Source of the DNA: Adiantum capillus-veneris
Taxonomy: Eukaryota > Streptophyta > Polypodiopsida > Polypodiales > Pteridaceae
DNA length: 64,000 nucleotides
Assembly (NCBI GenBank): GCA_014529385.2
Contig: CM043947.1
Coordinates: 133,377,891 to 133,441,890 of the forward strand
Direction of reading: 5' to 3'
Below, piece after piece: positions 42,938 through 54,300 of this stretch. Below the pieces are notes generated by a model. It was given only the letters and a program-made list of their open reading frames with translations. It ran no database searches and was not told the origin of the DNA. Both the position numbers and the translations under genes were made by a program. Numbering within the stretch: position 1 is the stretch's first letter; each line of letters begins with the position of its first letter.

Positions 42938-44115
42938 GTGGCAGATGATCTAAGTCAAATGCCAGAGATCAATTCGCTCTTGTTCACGGAACTTCGTAGT
43001 GAATTTTTAGATTCTCTCAAGGGAAAATATGAGCATGATGACGCATATTCCAAAGTGTGGAGCCATGTTCAAAAGAGGGATCCTTCTCACTCCAATGACC
43101 GTAGTGTACAGTTAACCTCCACACCTAGTTCTCCTTATCAAGTGATGAACTAGAGAGATGGAAGCATTTTACCATCGACAATGGGTACCTACTCCACAAA
43201 GGGAGAGTTTGTGTACCGACGGACACATACATTTGGCGCCAAATTCTTTATGAATGTCATGATAGTCCAAGTGCAGGGCACCCGGGGATTAAAGAAACTT
43301 ATGCTCTCGTACGACGATAGTTTTACTGGCCAGGTCTACATGGCTTTGTTCAAGCTTATGTCTTGCACTACCAAAAATGTCAAGTTAACAAGGCAGAGTG
43401 CCTGAAAGCAGGAGGACTCTTACATCCTTTGGAAATTCCCAATGGAAAATGGGAAAGTATCTATATGGATTTTATTGTAGGTTTACCAACCACTATACGA
43501 GGTCATGACTCAGTATGGGTGATCGTAGATAGGTTGACTAAACTATGTAAGTTTATTTTGACCAAATCAACGGTTAAGACACCAGAACTAGACAAGTTAT
43601 TTGTGGATAATCTATACAAATTGTATGGTTTTCCAAGTAACATTGTTAGTGACCATGATCCCAAGTTTAACAGCCACTTTAGGAGAGCTGTATTTAAACG
43701 ATTGGGTACACAACTAAACCTCAGTACAACTGATCATCCAGAAACGGATGGTCAAACAAAACGGGTTAACCAGGTGCTAGAGGATATGCTAAGAGCATAC
43801 GTCAGCAAAAAACAGTCAGACTAGGAAGAATACTTACCTATTCTCGAGTTTGCCTACAACAGTGCTAAGCATGTCACAACATGTTTTAGTCCTTTCATGC
43901 TCATGTAAGGGTTTCAACCTAGGTCACCAGTTATACGGTGGGATTGGCAACCAAAAAACTTCAACAGGTTAAGGATTTTCTCCAAGACCACATGGATATG
44001 CTGAAACTTTCTCGTCAAAATGTCCGGCAAGCACGGATCGGTATAAGAAGTACACTGCTGAGAAACGTCGGCAAGTTATCTTCAAAGAAGGGGAGGAAGT
44101 ATTTTTACGTGTGCC
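42938..44115 (+). pseudogene. Chromovirus integrase, catalytically dead
   Basis: After ADDLSQMPEINSLL several short frames follow. The zinc-binding HHCC region is scrambled across frames (43181-43405). The core is readable from 43363: GKWESIYMDFIVGLPTTIRG (first Asp), NIVSDHDPKFNSHF (second Asp) and HPETDGQTKRVNQVLEDML, where the catalytic Glu of the usual GQTERVNQ is Lys (codon AAA at 43759-43761, one base from GAA). A TAG at about 43822 and further stops follow. Confidence 0.88.
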
Positions 44116-44523
44116 AGAACATTCAGAAAGTCTGAAAACTAGGCCGACGCCAAAATTATCTCCCCAATATTGTGGGCCTTTCAAAATACTCAAGCAAGTA
44201 GGTGATCGTGCCTACAAACTATTACTACCTTCACATTCTCGCATTCATCCGATGTTTCATGTAATCCGTCTACGTAAGCGGTTACATGGGGACGACAATG
44301 TCATTGACCAACAGGTTTTGGTTATTTCATTGAGCATCCTACCTTACCGCATGAACCTGAATGTGTTCTTGATTATCATGAGTTGTGTACACGTCATCAC
44401 ATACATCAACAAGCCTTAATCAAGTGGAAAGACCGACCTGAAGAAGGTGCCACTTGGGAAAACATGAGTGTTCTTAAGAAGAAGTTTCCCACTTTTGTTT
44501 TCGAGGACGAAAACTCTTCTTAA
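44111..44523 (+). pseudogene. Integrase C-terminus and chromodomain
   Basis: The frame from 44111 carries LKTRPTPKLSPQYCGPFKIL and HSRIHPMFHVIRLRKRL, the conserved gypsy integrase C-terminal (GPY/F) module. After a frame change near 44320 comes EPECVLDYHELCTRHHIHQA, then LIKWKDRPEEGATWENMSVL, a chromodomain-type motif that marks chromoviruses and is thought to target histone marks. It ends with TAA at about 44521. Confidence 0.85.
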
Positions 44524-44534
44524 GGGGGGAGTAA

Positions 44535-44680
44535 TGTCAGGACACCAGCAAGGCTGGACTAGACAAGGGTAGGGCCAGGCTAGGCGGTGTGGAACGGGGA
44601 GTCTAACTAGGGCAAAGGGACACGGGCTTGCCTATTAAAAGGGTGGTTGTGTGGTGGACTCTCAGGCTCTAGTCTCCGAT
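44535..44680 (+). repeat. Truncated 3' LTR of the chromovirus
   Basis: It starts TGTCAGGACACCAGCAAGG after the purine run AAGGGGGGAG. A TATTAAAAG motif lies near 44633. PPR-like sequence starts at about 44685, so only the beginning of an LTR seems to be present. Confidence 0.5.
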
Positions 44681-45570
44681 GTCTTATAGCTTGGCAATGT
44701 GTTGGTCAATATGTATGCCAAATGTGATGTCCTTACACCAAATGAGGATTCTTGGAGTGCACCTATTAGATTCCAAATGTGGTGCCCTTACAAAAGCACA
44801 AACAATTATTTATGATATTTTTGTACCAGATGTCGTCTCTCAGAATGCCTTGATTTCAAGATATACCCAACACGGATTTGGCAAGAAATCTCTTAACTAT
44901 TTTAACTAGAGACAAAGAAAGGCCTTTCTCCAAATGCAATCACCAATGTTTGCACCTTGAAGACATGTGGCCTTATGTAATGCATTCTTATGGGTAAGGC
45001 AATTCACAATGAAATCATTCGTTAAGCGGCGTTGGAAAAAATGGTAGTGCTTGGCAATGTGTTGCTTGATATATATGCCACGTGTGGTTTCCTTGCAAAA
45101 ACACAAAAAGTTCCTGATAATCTTTCTATCCAAAATATCCTCTCTTGGAACGGGTTTGTTAAAGGCTATGCCCAACATGGACGTGACAACGAAGCTCTAT
45201 TTAAACCAGACGCAAAGCTAAATTCTGCTAGAGGAAAATGTTGTTCTTGGAAATGTGTTGCTCATTATGTATGCTAAATGTAATGCCCTCATGAAAGCAT
45301 AAAATTTCATGATGAGTGTTATGCCGGGAATGTTGTGTCTTGGAAGAGGCTCATTGTAAGAAATGCCCAACATGGCTATAACATTGGCAAGGCAAAGTGG
45401 CAATAGCATGTTTCTGTTTGAAAAGAGAGGTCAATCTAGCATCATTAGCAAGGCAGGTTGGATCTACCATGTTTTACGTTGAAAGGATAGTGGTTATTGA
45501 AGAATCTTTTTGTGTTGGGTAATGCTTTATGGATATGTATTTCAAGTGTGGTGATCCTTAAGAGAAATTA
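44681..45570 (+). pseudogene. PPR protein gene relic
   Basis: Several plus-strand frames show PPR signatures: LGNVLVNMYAKCDVLT (near 44694), CGALTKAQTIIYDIFVPDVV then SQNALISRYTQHGFGKKSLN (44790-44905), LGNVLLDIYATCGFLAKTQK (45050-45110), ILSWNGFVKGYAQHGRDNEA (45140-45195) and LGNVLLIMYAKCNALMKA (45250-45300). Plant PLS-class PPR proteins bind organellar RNA and many direct RNA editing. Stops and frame changes separate all segments, so this is a decayed fragment. Confidence 0.8.
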
Positions 45571-45759
45571 GTATCCTAGTACTTGCAAAGTCCTCCTCAA
45601 ATAAGGATATATTCTTAGGACATACAAGGCCAACAAGTTTTTAGATGTGTTTTGAGAAAATTATACATGCGAACGTACTTGTGGATGGAGCAATTTATGA
45701 TATTGTGCAATGTAGATATGTATGCTAACTATGGTACTTTTATCAACCACAAAATGTTA

Positions 45760-45831
45760 TGTTACGAAATAGGACGTAGCTAAGTAGATACTAGAGTAGT
45801 TCATAATGGATAGAGATAATTTTTACACACG

Positions 45832-45863
<32 letters not shown>

Positions 45864-45864
45864 A

Positions 45865-45901
<37 letters not shown>

Positions 45902-46492
45902 ACATGATATACATGGTTCACCCAATGTGGCTATGTCCATGGGAAAGCAGCCACTCAATGGCTTTAGTACTTCAAACAAAAAGTAGGTTACAAAGGGATT
46001 ATACCCTCAATAGAGCTCGCCGCCTTGATTCACTCTCACCACCTCACACACACCTTGTTGCATCAACTTCACAATGCACCACAATGCTACTTTGTGTGTA
46101 GAAGAGACCTCCATTTATAGGGCAAAAGGACTACCCTCTCTCGTGAGAGGCAGTCATGTGTAGCTTCCCTTGTGTAGACAAGTCCAAGTTGGACTCTCCA
46201 ATGCGCCCATGTGTGGCCTCCCTTGAGAAGACAAGCCCGCCTTGAAATTGGCCATGGGCCATTGCCTTCCGACCACCGGTTACCGACTAATTGACTTGCC
46301 GTTTTTGACCACTTTTAGGCCGTCCTTTGGCCAAAATATTCCCAAAAAAGAATATTCCGGAGTGAATTTTTGGTTTTCCGAAGAGTGAATTTTTTCTTAC
46401 GGATGATGGCTTCTCCTCATAACAGGGGCCTTACAAATGTGCGTTTTTAAGACTAAAAGTTACAACGGGTAAATCAGGCTCCATACTTAACA
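45760..46492 (-). mobile_element. Solo LTR, diverged relative of the copia LTR at 2058
   Basis: It begins TGTTACGAAATAGGACGTAG and ends CCATACTTAACA and follows the copia LTR along its length with many differences and some deletions. The flanking pentamers TGTTA (45755-45759) and TGTGA (46493-46497) match at four of five positions, consistent with an aged target duplication. No internal sequence is present, so it probably arose by LTR-LTR recombination. Confidence 0.88.
45839..45900. repeat. TA and GA microsatellites inside the solo LTR
   Basis: About 12 TA units are followed, after a short spacer, by about 16 GA units at the place where the 2058 and 6856 LTRs have a shorter GA run. Confidence 0.9.
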
Positions 46493-47315
46493 TGTGATAT
46501 AAACTCACCCTTTGCATGTCAACATCCTTAAAGTGCTCTAGTTGGTATGTATGCTAATTGGTGTGCTTAGGCAAGCCCCCTTTGTGCTTCAATGTCCCTG
46601 AAGTGCCCTAATTGCAAGGTAGGCTCAACAAGGGGAAGGCTATCTCAATATGACCCCAAAAGAAAGAACGAGGGATGATTTTCACTCTTAATGTGAGTGA
46701 GATCTATGGTAAAATGATGGATGCAAAAATGGAATTCTAGCTATAATTTGTAGGCGTGTTAGTGTCTTACATAACTGCTCTAGTAGAAGATTACAATTGG
46801 CCTATTACTTTCTCAAAAGCATCAATGCATATTATAAACATGCTCACAAAATGTCCATTGCATTCTACTTCAGCTTAGACCCATTTTGCCTCGTCTACTC
46901 TAGCCTCCTTGTACTCCAATGCTACTTCAATAGATTCAAACGTGTGGAGTTAATCTCACTCTAAAAACAACCTACAAGCTTTGGCTCACAAACTCTGCAA
47001 GACAATGCATGGAGGAAAAGGCTAAGAGGAATCTTTTACTCGGCTTGAGGCCAAAAACTATCTCCTAGCCTCACTTGATTCCCGACCTTGCTTGAAGAGA
47101 TCTCAATTCCCTCATCAAAGCCTACATCATTGATCCACAAACCATAGCATGAACTTCACCGCACCTCATCATGCAATCACATAGGAGTGCATCCCATAAG
47201 GAAGGTGACGTGCAAGGACCCACATTGGCCAAAAAATGTCGTGCATACTAGTATTACATTTATTTGAGTGACAAAGCTAATATGGCCCTCACATGGTAAA
47301 ATATTACTATGCATC
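46493..47315. other. No gene seen
   Basis: Sequence without a recognisable gene or repeat. Confidence 0.5.
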
Positions 47316-47655
47316 TGTTGAGATAGGCATGGGAAACTATCCTATACCTAAGTCCTAGTTTCATGTGACACCTAGTGTATGTATGTGTGTAAATACTTTA
47401 GAAGACAACGACTTGGAGAAGAAAGCTGGTCATGCACCTAGTGCCAAGCTTTATCTATATATGTGCCTTTCTCGGGAACTTGTATATACCCCCACTAGAG
47501 AGAATGCAATGCAATGTAACCTTATGCTGTGTAATATAGTGCTAGTATTTTGAAGTATTGGACGTGAACTTTCACTTTAGAAAGCTCACTGTGTACCAAT
47601 GGAAGCCTTCACCTTCAAACCCCCTTGAGTTCTCTCTCCCCCATAATACCCAACA
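47316..47655 (+). repeat. Candidate 5' LTR of a copia fragment
   Basis: The 340-bp stretch starts TGTTGAGATAGG and ends ATAATACCCAACA, giving the terminal TGTTG...CAACA inverted pair. It is followed by TTGTATCATCAGAGC (from 47658), which resembles the initiator-Met primer site with a 3-base duplication. A gag of copia type follows about 0.9 kb downstream. No second LTR is found. Confidence 0.6.
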
Positions 47656-48571
47656 ACTTGTATCATCAGAGCGAGTTTTCATCGTAATTAGCTTTGCAAT
47701 TCCGCACACAATCCATAAAATACCCACTTGTCCACTTTTGATCAAACGCACAGTTGATTTGAAGCCAGTTAAGGCTAGTAATCAAGCCTTTTAAACGCAC
47801 AAAATCAACTAATCCGATGAAAATTGAATCGATTGAAGATTATTGGTCTTATTCTCAATCTTGGGCGCACCCTCTTCTTGCATGGCCCTCTTCTTGCATC
47901 GGATCAACCACAACTGAAAATCAACCTTTTTCGAGAGAATCGAAGGCTTTTGTTGGCTTTAAGCATTCTCCCCGCCTACAAGCTCGTGATGATTGGCCTC
48001 TACGGATGTTTTTGTTGTTGTTGGCGACCCCTTTTGCAACATGTGATTACGGAATAGCTTCAAGATCAACCCAACTCGTTTTGGACGACAACTGCTCATC
48101 TCAACAACTCTACGGTCTCGTTTTCAGTGTACATATTGTTTTTTTTAAATTGTAGTAGCCTTTTGAGACTTTGACCGGCTAGTGGAGCTTCACACCAAAA
48201 TATTGCACGACTCCCATTATATTCTTTTTGTTGATTAAAACCCTCAAGTTTATGCACACTCAAAGTGGCGATCGAGCTTCACATCGACAACACGCTCGAC
48301 TTCATTCACCAAGCTCGACATCGTCAATATTTTATGGACGATTTGTTTCCAATCAATCTATTCAACTTCAAAGCGTTCTTCTCCAAGGCACAAGCACACT
48401 TCCACACACATAATTTAATCTCCACTTGTGAAGAGGAGCTTTACGCACGTGAAGAGTGACTTCACAATTTTGGCCTCTGAGCATTGTGTATAGGGCAAGA
48501 CATTGCCATAGATATCAAAGTCCCTCTACTGGTAAGACCAAGTCCCTTCGTGTGAACAACCACTTTGCACC
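47656..48571 (+). other. Leader of the copia fragment
   Basis: Lies between the primer-site-like motif and gag, with only short ORFs that look fortuitous. Confidence 0.45.
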
Positions 48572-49414
48572 ATGGGAGAAAAAGGGATTGAAAAATTTAA
48601 TGGAGACAATTTCCATACATGGCAAACAAAGCTACGTGGATACCTCATGAGAAAGAAGTTATGGTCTGTTGTAAAACCGAGAGTAAGCAAGACATCTACT
48701 TTTGTTGAAGGCACTCTTACTAGGGCCCAAATCTCACAAGCACAAGCTAAAGATGAGCAAGCTCTATGCATAATTATCACATCACTCCACGATAATTATG
48801 TGCACGTCATAGATAACTGCACCACTGCAATCCAAGCATGGGAAAATATGGAACATAATTTTGGTGCTAAACAAAATCAAAATAAGACTAGCTTAAAGAA
48901 AAATATTTACAAACTTACTATGCTTCAAGGGGAGGATGTTTCAAGCCTCGTTAACAGACTAATGATCGAGCACAATCATGTAGCTCACTTACATTCAGAG
49001 CCAAACCCCAAAAGAAGATCAAGTCGCTATGCTCCTGAGTGCTCTACTGAAAGTTTTGACAACATAGTCACAATCTTAGAGCAAAAGGAGCCCATACCTT
49101 CCCTACAATATGTCACAGGGGCAATCAATGAAGAAGAAAAGAAATTAAAGAAGAAATATGATAAATCTAAATCAGTGCAAGGAACTTACCTGGCATTGTC
49201 ATCATCCAAGGCGTCATCATCTAGAATGAACTATAAGAAGTGCTACGACTGTGGAAAGCTTGGAAACTTCTCCAAGGAGTGCTACAAAAATAAATATGTT
49301 GTAGCAGCTACAGTGTCAAAGGGCATCCATCATCAAAAGGACCTTTGTAAGGCCGTGGATGGTGGCATTCATAAACAGGTTGTCCCTTTGCATCTTGCAC
49401 TTAACATGCTCTAA
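48572..49414 (+). pseudogene. Copia gag (UBN2-type), isolated
   Basis: A 280-codon open frame starts MGEKGIEKFNGDNFHTWQTK and contains LRGYLMRKKLWSVVKP, CTTAIQAWENMEHNFGAKQN, the MLQGEDVSSLVNRLMIEHN helix and a knuckle CYDCGKLGNFSKEC in which the zinc-binding His is Asn. The frame is open except for the lost His. No protease, integrase or RT follows before the sequence becomes unrelated, so the element is a 5' fragment. Confidence 0.85.
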
Positions 49415-50199
49415 GAGAGGACATCCCAAAGGCATAAATTTATGTGCTTTGTGATGGAACCCTATTTTTCATACGTACAGCTCAAAAGCACCAACAAGAA
49501 CAACAATCTACACATTTAGACAGACAAAATATCCCATACAAAGCTCATAAAGAACTTTTATCATTTTCATAAGGGCAAGTGATTTTTGTTGAGATCCTGC
49601 CCTCTTCTTTCAACATAGCGAGTTCCAATATCAAATCTTTATTCTCCCTCTGTCATCATTGACAAAAAGCCCATGGAAGGCCTTTTTTTTTTGGGAGGCT
49701 TTGGTTGTCTCTCATGGGAGGGTCTTACATAAGCCTATAATCCTTCAAATTACAAGCAACATTTGGCAAAAGGTGTCATGTCGGAACTCCACTTGCGCCA
49801 CATGGACAAGCTTTTGCTACAGTGTAGCGCTAGTCTTGCAGTCTAGCTTAGGATCTAGACTGGAACTTTGTGAGCCTCTAGTAGGACGTATATGCCCAGG
49901 TAGGTCATGGTTGCATACCCTCTCTTGCACAGTTCAGTCAGTAGGCATGTGAACAACATGACTGAATTATTTTCCCATGGTCATGGGGCTGGATTGGTGG
50001 TTGCCCAACCCAGCTTGGTTTGGGTAGATAAGGTACCTCGAGGGTCACACTTCAAGCAAGAAGAAGCCAAAGAAAAGTACAACACAAGTACCCACAGTAG
50101 TCGCAACACGTTTCAAGTGAAGTAAAGTAACCTTGTGTTTGTGTGGAGTACTAGATCCGAGATAAATCCTTAAAGCCTTCTGCTGCACCTGGAAAAATG
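49415..50199. other. No gene seen
   Basis: Nothing recognisable; a T10 run lies near 49683. Confidence 0.5.
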
Positions 50200-50530
50200 C
50201 CTTCACTTTTCATTCACTTTGAACAATCCAAAGATTCCTTTCCACGTCCATATTGGGAGTATCCTGCAATCAACATGTTCCAATAGATGAAATTTTTAAT
50301 AGAAAGCTCGTGAAGAAATATGTGTGCTTTTGTAAGTGCACCACATTTGACATACATAACGACCATTGCCAAACATAACATATTTCTTCAACATCCCTTG
50401 ATCTCATCATGAAATATGCAACCCATGTGAGGGTGTTGCATAAGTGTCTTCAAGGTGGCAAGCATACGTACATCACAATTTCATTTGGCAAAAGACATTC
50501 CCTCCGCATTTGGTTAAAGCAGCCTAGTGC
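50200..50530 (-). pseudogene. PPR protein gene relic, minus strand
   Basis: The minus strand reads MYVKCGALTKAHIFLHELSI, then KNFIYWNMLIAGYSQYGRGK ESLD (with a gap in this listing only), and upstream HPHMGCIFHDEI. These are typical consecutive PPR-repeat phrases. Stops interrupt the upstream part. It is opposite in orientation to the relics at 44681 and 51484. Confidence 0.75.
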
Positions 50531-51483
50531 TTCCTTCCCACAACCACGATGTGAATCTACAAAGATACTTGCTTTGATTAAGTAGTAGAATCAAGTTGCA
50601 AAGACACCTGTCAACGATGAAATGGGCATCACAAAAGAGAAAGAAACTCTTGTGCATAGGGACCATGAAAAAGAACAAGGTGGGCTCACAAAACGACAGA
50701 CAATGGGGCAGATAGGACGAACGTGCACAAGGTACAGACGGAAGAAAAATCTTGGGCAATAGTGGTTGAGACCTACGCAAAATTTCTTGTTTTTTTTAAA
50801 GAGTAGGCACAATCATCCTGCATGCGCGATTGTTAGTGCAAAGAACATGACATTTGGGGCAGGGCTCGGGAAAAGATAGGTTCGCTTTATCCAAAGCCAG
50901 TTCAAAATGAAAAATGGCTGGCTCAAGTTTAGGCAAGAAGATTCTCAAGCCGGTTCAAATTATGGAATTTTAGTTAATATGAGATTTTTAGTGTGATTAT
51001 CCCTCTCAAATTTAGAGTTAGCCTGTTCATATGCGTGTGAAAAGGTTCCAAAGTAGGGTCCACAAAAAATGTTTCCCGAGCCTTGATTTGGGGACGTTCA
51101 TGTTCTCACCTTATGCTTTTAGCACGTGTTTATAAGCCAAGGATGTAGAGTATCTGCAAAGGTTTCCACTATTACATATTGAAACCCCAACAATTTGGAA
51201 AAAATCAACTATTAATGGGAATTTTACAAGATTCCTTGTGTGTTGTGCACATGGTATCCAAGGACACGCCATACAAAGAAAGAAGGCTTTTATGTGGCTT
51301 TGTATCGAGTGCGAGGGTAGAAGTAGGGAGCACAAGGTTCTGGTGGTGAAGTACGAGGCAGAAAAATGTTTTTTTTTCAATATGTAAACGGATGCTTCAA
51401 TGAACTACTACTCAAATTGGATGGCTCAAGGCAGAGTGTTGCTTGTAGAATCCGATGTCGTGGGGTTGACCTCAAAATAATGG
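50531..51483. other. No gene seen
   Basis: Short ORFs only, none recognisable. Confidence 0.5.
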
Positions 51484-51880
51484 ATGCTGCTTTTGTCCTG
51501 GTCTATGTGCTTCAAAATAGAATCGTTGGAGATTCTTGCTAATAGAAAGGAAGATGAGCCATATGTTTGCACAATTTTGCAAAAGGAGTTCACGATGGAT
51601 AAGCTGGCAGTAACGACGGAAAAGGAAGTCCTTGGTGGTTTTAAGCAAATGCAAAGGGAAGGCATTTCGTCCTTGCACCTTGAAGGTATGTGACCTTATG
51701 CAAGACCCTCACATTGGTGACAAAATTCATGATGCATATATCTACTTGAAAAACATGCTACAGTGGCAATGCTTTGGTCCATATGTATGTGTCAATTCTA
51801 GTGCCCTTAATAAATCACATAAACTTCTTGACAAGCTTTATGCTCAAAATATTGTCTCTTGGAACTTGTTGATTCTATAA
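51484..51880 (+). pseudogene. PPR protein gene relic
   Basis: One frame reads EVLGGFKQMQREGISS (PPR helix B to linker). The next frame reads KVCDLMQDPHIGDKIHDAYI, then ALNKSHKLLDKLYAQNIVSW and NLLIL, followed by TAA... stop. This matches two or three PPR motifs with a frame change near 51660. It ends abruptly at 51880. Confidence 0.75.
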
Positions 51881-52869
51881 TGAACTCCTTTTGCAAAAAA
51901 AAAATCATGCGACTCGTCTTGATTTCATTAGGTGGAAAATCTTTGTAGATTCCACTCCAATCCTCAGCACAGCCCTTGTGTGTGTGTTAGAGCAAAACTC
52001 CCGAGAAAGATTTGAACTTGGAGAGAGAAATTCACAACTCTAGTCACGCTATAGTAATCACCTCACCCAACGGGTTTTGATCCTTTAAAAGCTCATCCCA
52101 TCTCCCAAGCATGATCATACCTTTTGCAGCATCTATCTCCTCTCCGCACGGCCCTTAACCCTTGCTCAAAACCTTATGCCCCTTCCTCATCTTCAAAATA
52201 CATTTTTCCTAACCGATCAAAATAAGGGGAACCTTGAAATTCTCCCGGTTTTCAGGTCAAAATTTGAAGTTTTCCGGTAATTACACTAAAAATTGTGTGA
52301 ATTTATCGGTTTTCTTAAAGGCAAGCTCAAAATCTAACCGGGATTTTATAATTTTAGCCGGTTAAAATACACTAGACCCCGGTTTTTTCCTAACACTATT
52401 CACATCCCCTAACATCTTTGCCTTCGCTCGTAGATTCTATTTTCTTTTTGAAAAATTTTCCAGCTGGTATCCCTTGCTAACAGCTTCTTTGTTTTATTAC
52501 ACGCACGAATCTTCCCAAATTTGTTAGGGAAGATTTGTTGGTTGCCTACGATGGTGCACATAGAGAAACAAAACCAGTACACTTCTTCAAAATCAAACTT
52601 AAAAACATTCACCAAAAGTACTCACTCTAACCACCTCAGCCAAGAGCTTTCGATGCTATAATAAATTTAAATAGCATTGTGTCTTCTGCACTCGCACCTT
52701 GTCTTTATTCTTTATTGAAAATCCTAAAAAAATTTGACCCTAAACATTCAATTTACATCACTTTACATCAATATAACAAACAAAAAAATAAATGACATTA
52801 GCGGCTCATAGCGGCTTTTTACGGGGTTGGGTGGGTGGACTTAAAACATGATAAAAATGGATTGCAAAG
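51881..52869. other. No gene seen
   Basis: AT-rich sequence without a recognisable gene. Confidence 0.5.
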
Positions 52870-53088
52870 CTAGAACAGAATAAAGATGCTTACGTCAAAA
52901 GAGTGGTAGTAATCAAGAAGGGGTAAGATGATGGGACATGGAGATCTTAGGATTTCATTAAGCATCTCTATTCCGATCAGGAAAACAATCTTTTGTTGGT
53001 AGAATATCTTTCTATCAATATATACGTTTACATGCATGTGTTGCAAGAAACAAAAAGGAAAGACTTCTGGCCTATTGTTATTACCCAT
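52870..53088 (-). repeat. Dispersed coding-like repeat, copy 1
   Basis: The minus-strand frame contains QQKIVFLIGIEMLNEILRSP and PIILPLLDYYHSFDVSIFIL. The stretch at 57963-58220 has QQRIVFLFGPERLNEILLSP and PIILPLIDYKFSFDVTVVIL. The two clearly share ancestry at nucleotide and protein level. I do not recognise the family. Confidence 0.7.
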
Positions 53089-53162
53089 GTTGGATGTAGG
53101 GAACTAATTACTAGAGTTGCATACCTTAAGTGCTGACAAGGTGGCACCTTCATCACACTCCT

Positions 53163-53729
53163 CTATCTTCTGTTGAAGTCCGCACAATCCTCCACATTGG
53201 GCTCAAAACAGACTGGGCGAGAAGAGTCTACTTCAATGGGCTTTCCATTTTTCATGCGGCTGTGATGCTTGGGTGGCCAAACTTCATTTGAACTCTCCAG
53301 GCCTAGAGAGAGCATAGTCCCACTTGCATCCACCAAATGCTTTAGGCTTTCTGGCTTAGACTTTGTGGTTGGTTTAGTTGACAACTCTTCTCGGACCATC
53401 AGAGAGAAAACACTTGGTGCTACACAAAATATGACTGTCGTGAGAGTATTGTGGTTCTTAAAATTAGAACTCACCGTTCTTTCTTCACTTCCTCTAATGG
53501 CACTCATGAGAGAATGCTTTGTTTGACAACAGTGACGACATTTTGTAGTCCTCCCACTTGATGCTCTTAATTTGTGGTTAGCACGAGCAATACAAGATGA
53601 GGAGCTTACCTCTTGAATACTGATGACGCTACAACCTGGCAGTAGAACTTCAATGAAGACGGTCAGTGTCTCTTCAGTCTCCTCCTCTTCTGTTCTCCAG
53701 TTGGAGAATTCTTTCAGCCATTCGTCCAT
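53163..53729 (-). CDS. Unidentified 188-codon ORF
   Basis: The frame opens with ATG at 53729 (MDEWLKEFSNWRTEEEETEE) and runs without a stop to 53163. It has an acidic start, a CRHCCQTKH patch and a Ser/Thr/Lys-rich middle part. No domain is recognised. It could be a real small gene, a remnant of a retroelement gag or a chance frame. Confidence 0.25.
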   Translation of the reverse strand: MDEWLKEFSNWRTEEEETEETLTVFIEVLLPGCSVISIQEVSSSSCIARANHKLRASSGRTTKCRHCCQTKHSLMSAIRGSEERTVSSNFKNHNTLTTVIFCVAPSVFSLMVREELSTKPTTKSKPESLKHLVDASGTMLSLGLESSNEVWPPKHHSRMKNGKPIEVDSSRPVCFEPNVEDCADFNRR

Positions 53730-53879
53730 GGTTGATGACGTGCGTTGTCTTCATCATTGTAAACTGGAGGTTTCCGAGAAGCCCTCCTCAGGGGGGCACC
53801 AAATGACAGGCGCAAAATGCGACATGGACCTCGATGACCTCAAATGTCAAGAGCCGGCCAAGCCGGCCACTTATGGTTG

Positions 53880-54146
53880 ATTTGGGTGTTGGACACGACA
53901 TTGCCAACACTATCTACACTGACAGTCAAAGCTCATTGGGAGTTGTAAGGAGCCCAATTTTGCATGCTCGTACAAAGAACATTGAGGTGCATTACCACTA
54001 TGTCAGGGAGAGGCTCTCAGTAGGACATATCACCTTGGATTATGTGCCAACACAAGATAACCTTGCAGATATTTTTACAAAGGCATTGTCTCATGAGAAG
54101 TTCAAAGATTTCCAAAAATATTTGGGCTACTCCGCTTTGTGGATTG
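53880..54146 (+). pseudogene. Isolated copia RNase H C-terminus
   Basis: The frame reads IANTIYTDSQSSLGVVRSPI, then LHARTKNIEVHYHYVRERLS, DYVPTQDNLADIFTKALSHE and KFKDFQKYLG. This is the last third of a Ty1/copia RNase H. Upstream the pol sequence stops abruptly after a GCCGGCCAAGCCGGCC stretch near 53853-53868. It directly abuts the short LTR at 54147. Confidence 0.85.
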
Positions 54147-54289
54147 TGTTGAGATGTAGAGAGAAAGAGAAAGAGACGAGACAAGAGACACACCATGTAC
54201 GCTCCCAAAGACTGATTCATATTGAGGACAAGATACAAATATATAGGTGAGACCAAGTTGAGTAGAGTGAGCCATATATAGCTCCAACA
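54147..54289 (-). repeat. Candidate short LTR of the minus-strand copia relic
   Basis: The 143-bp stretch is bounded by TGTTGAGATG and GCTCCAACA. On the minus strand it is preceded by the purine run TTGAGTGGGGG (54290-54300) and begins TGTTGGAGCTATATATGG, a usual copia polypurine/LTR arrangement. No partner LTR was found beyond 57545. Confidence 0.5.
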
Positions 54290-54300
54290 CCCCCACTCAA
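54290..54300 (-). promoter_or_regulatory. Candidate polypurine tract
   Basis: The minus strand reads TTGAGTGGGGG immediately before the candidate LTR at 54147-54289. Confidence 0.5.

Larger units (their letters stand above)
39160..44680 (+). mobile_element. Decayed Ty3/gypsy chromovirus
   Basis: Gag, protease, RT, RNase H, integrase and a C-terminal chromodomain-like segment follow in gypsy order on the plus strand. A 3' end is visible (polypurine AAGGGGGGAG then TGTCAGGACACC at 44535), but the LTR appears cut off after about 145 bp where PPR-like sequence begins. I find no matching LTR on the 5' side, so the left limit is approximate. There are multiple frameshifts, stops and lost catalytic residues, so it is an old, dead copy. 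Confidence 0.85.

Noticed and set aside
49659-50125. Short plus-strand ORFs between copia gag and the PPR relic
   Set aside because: No resemblance to known proteins and no supporting context.
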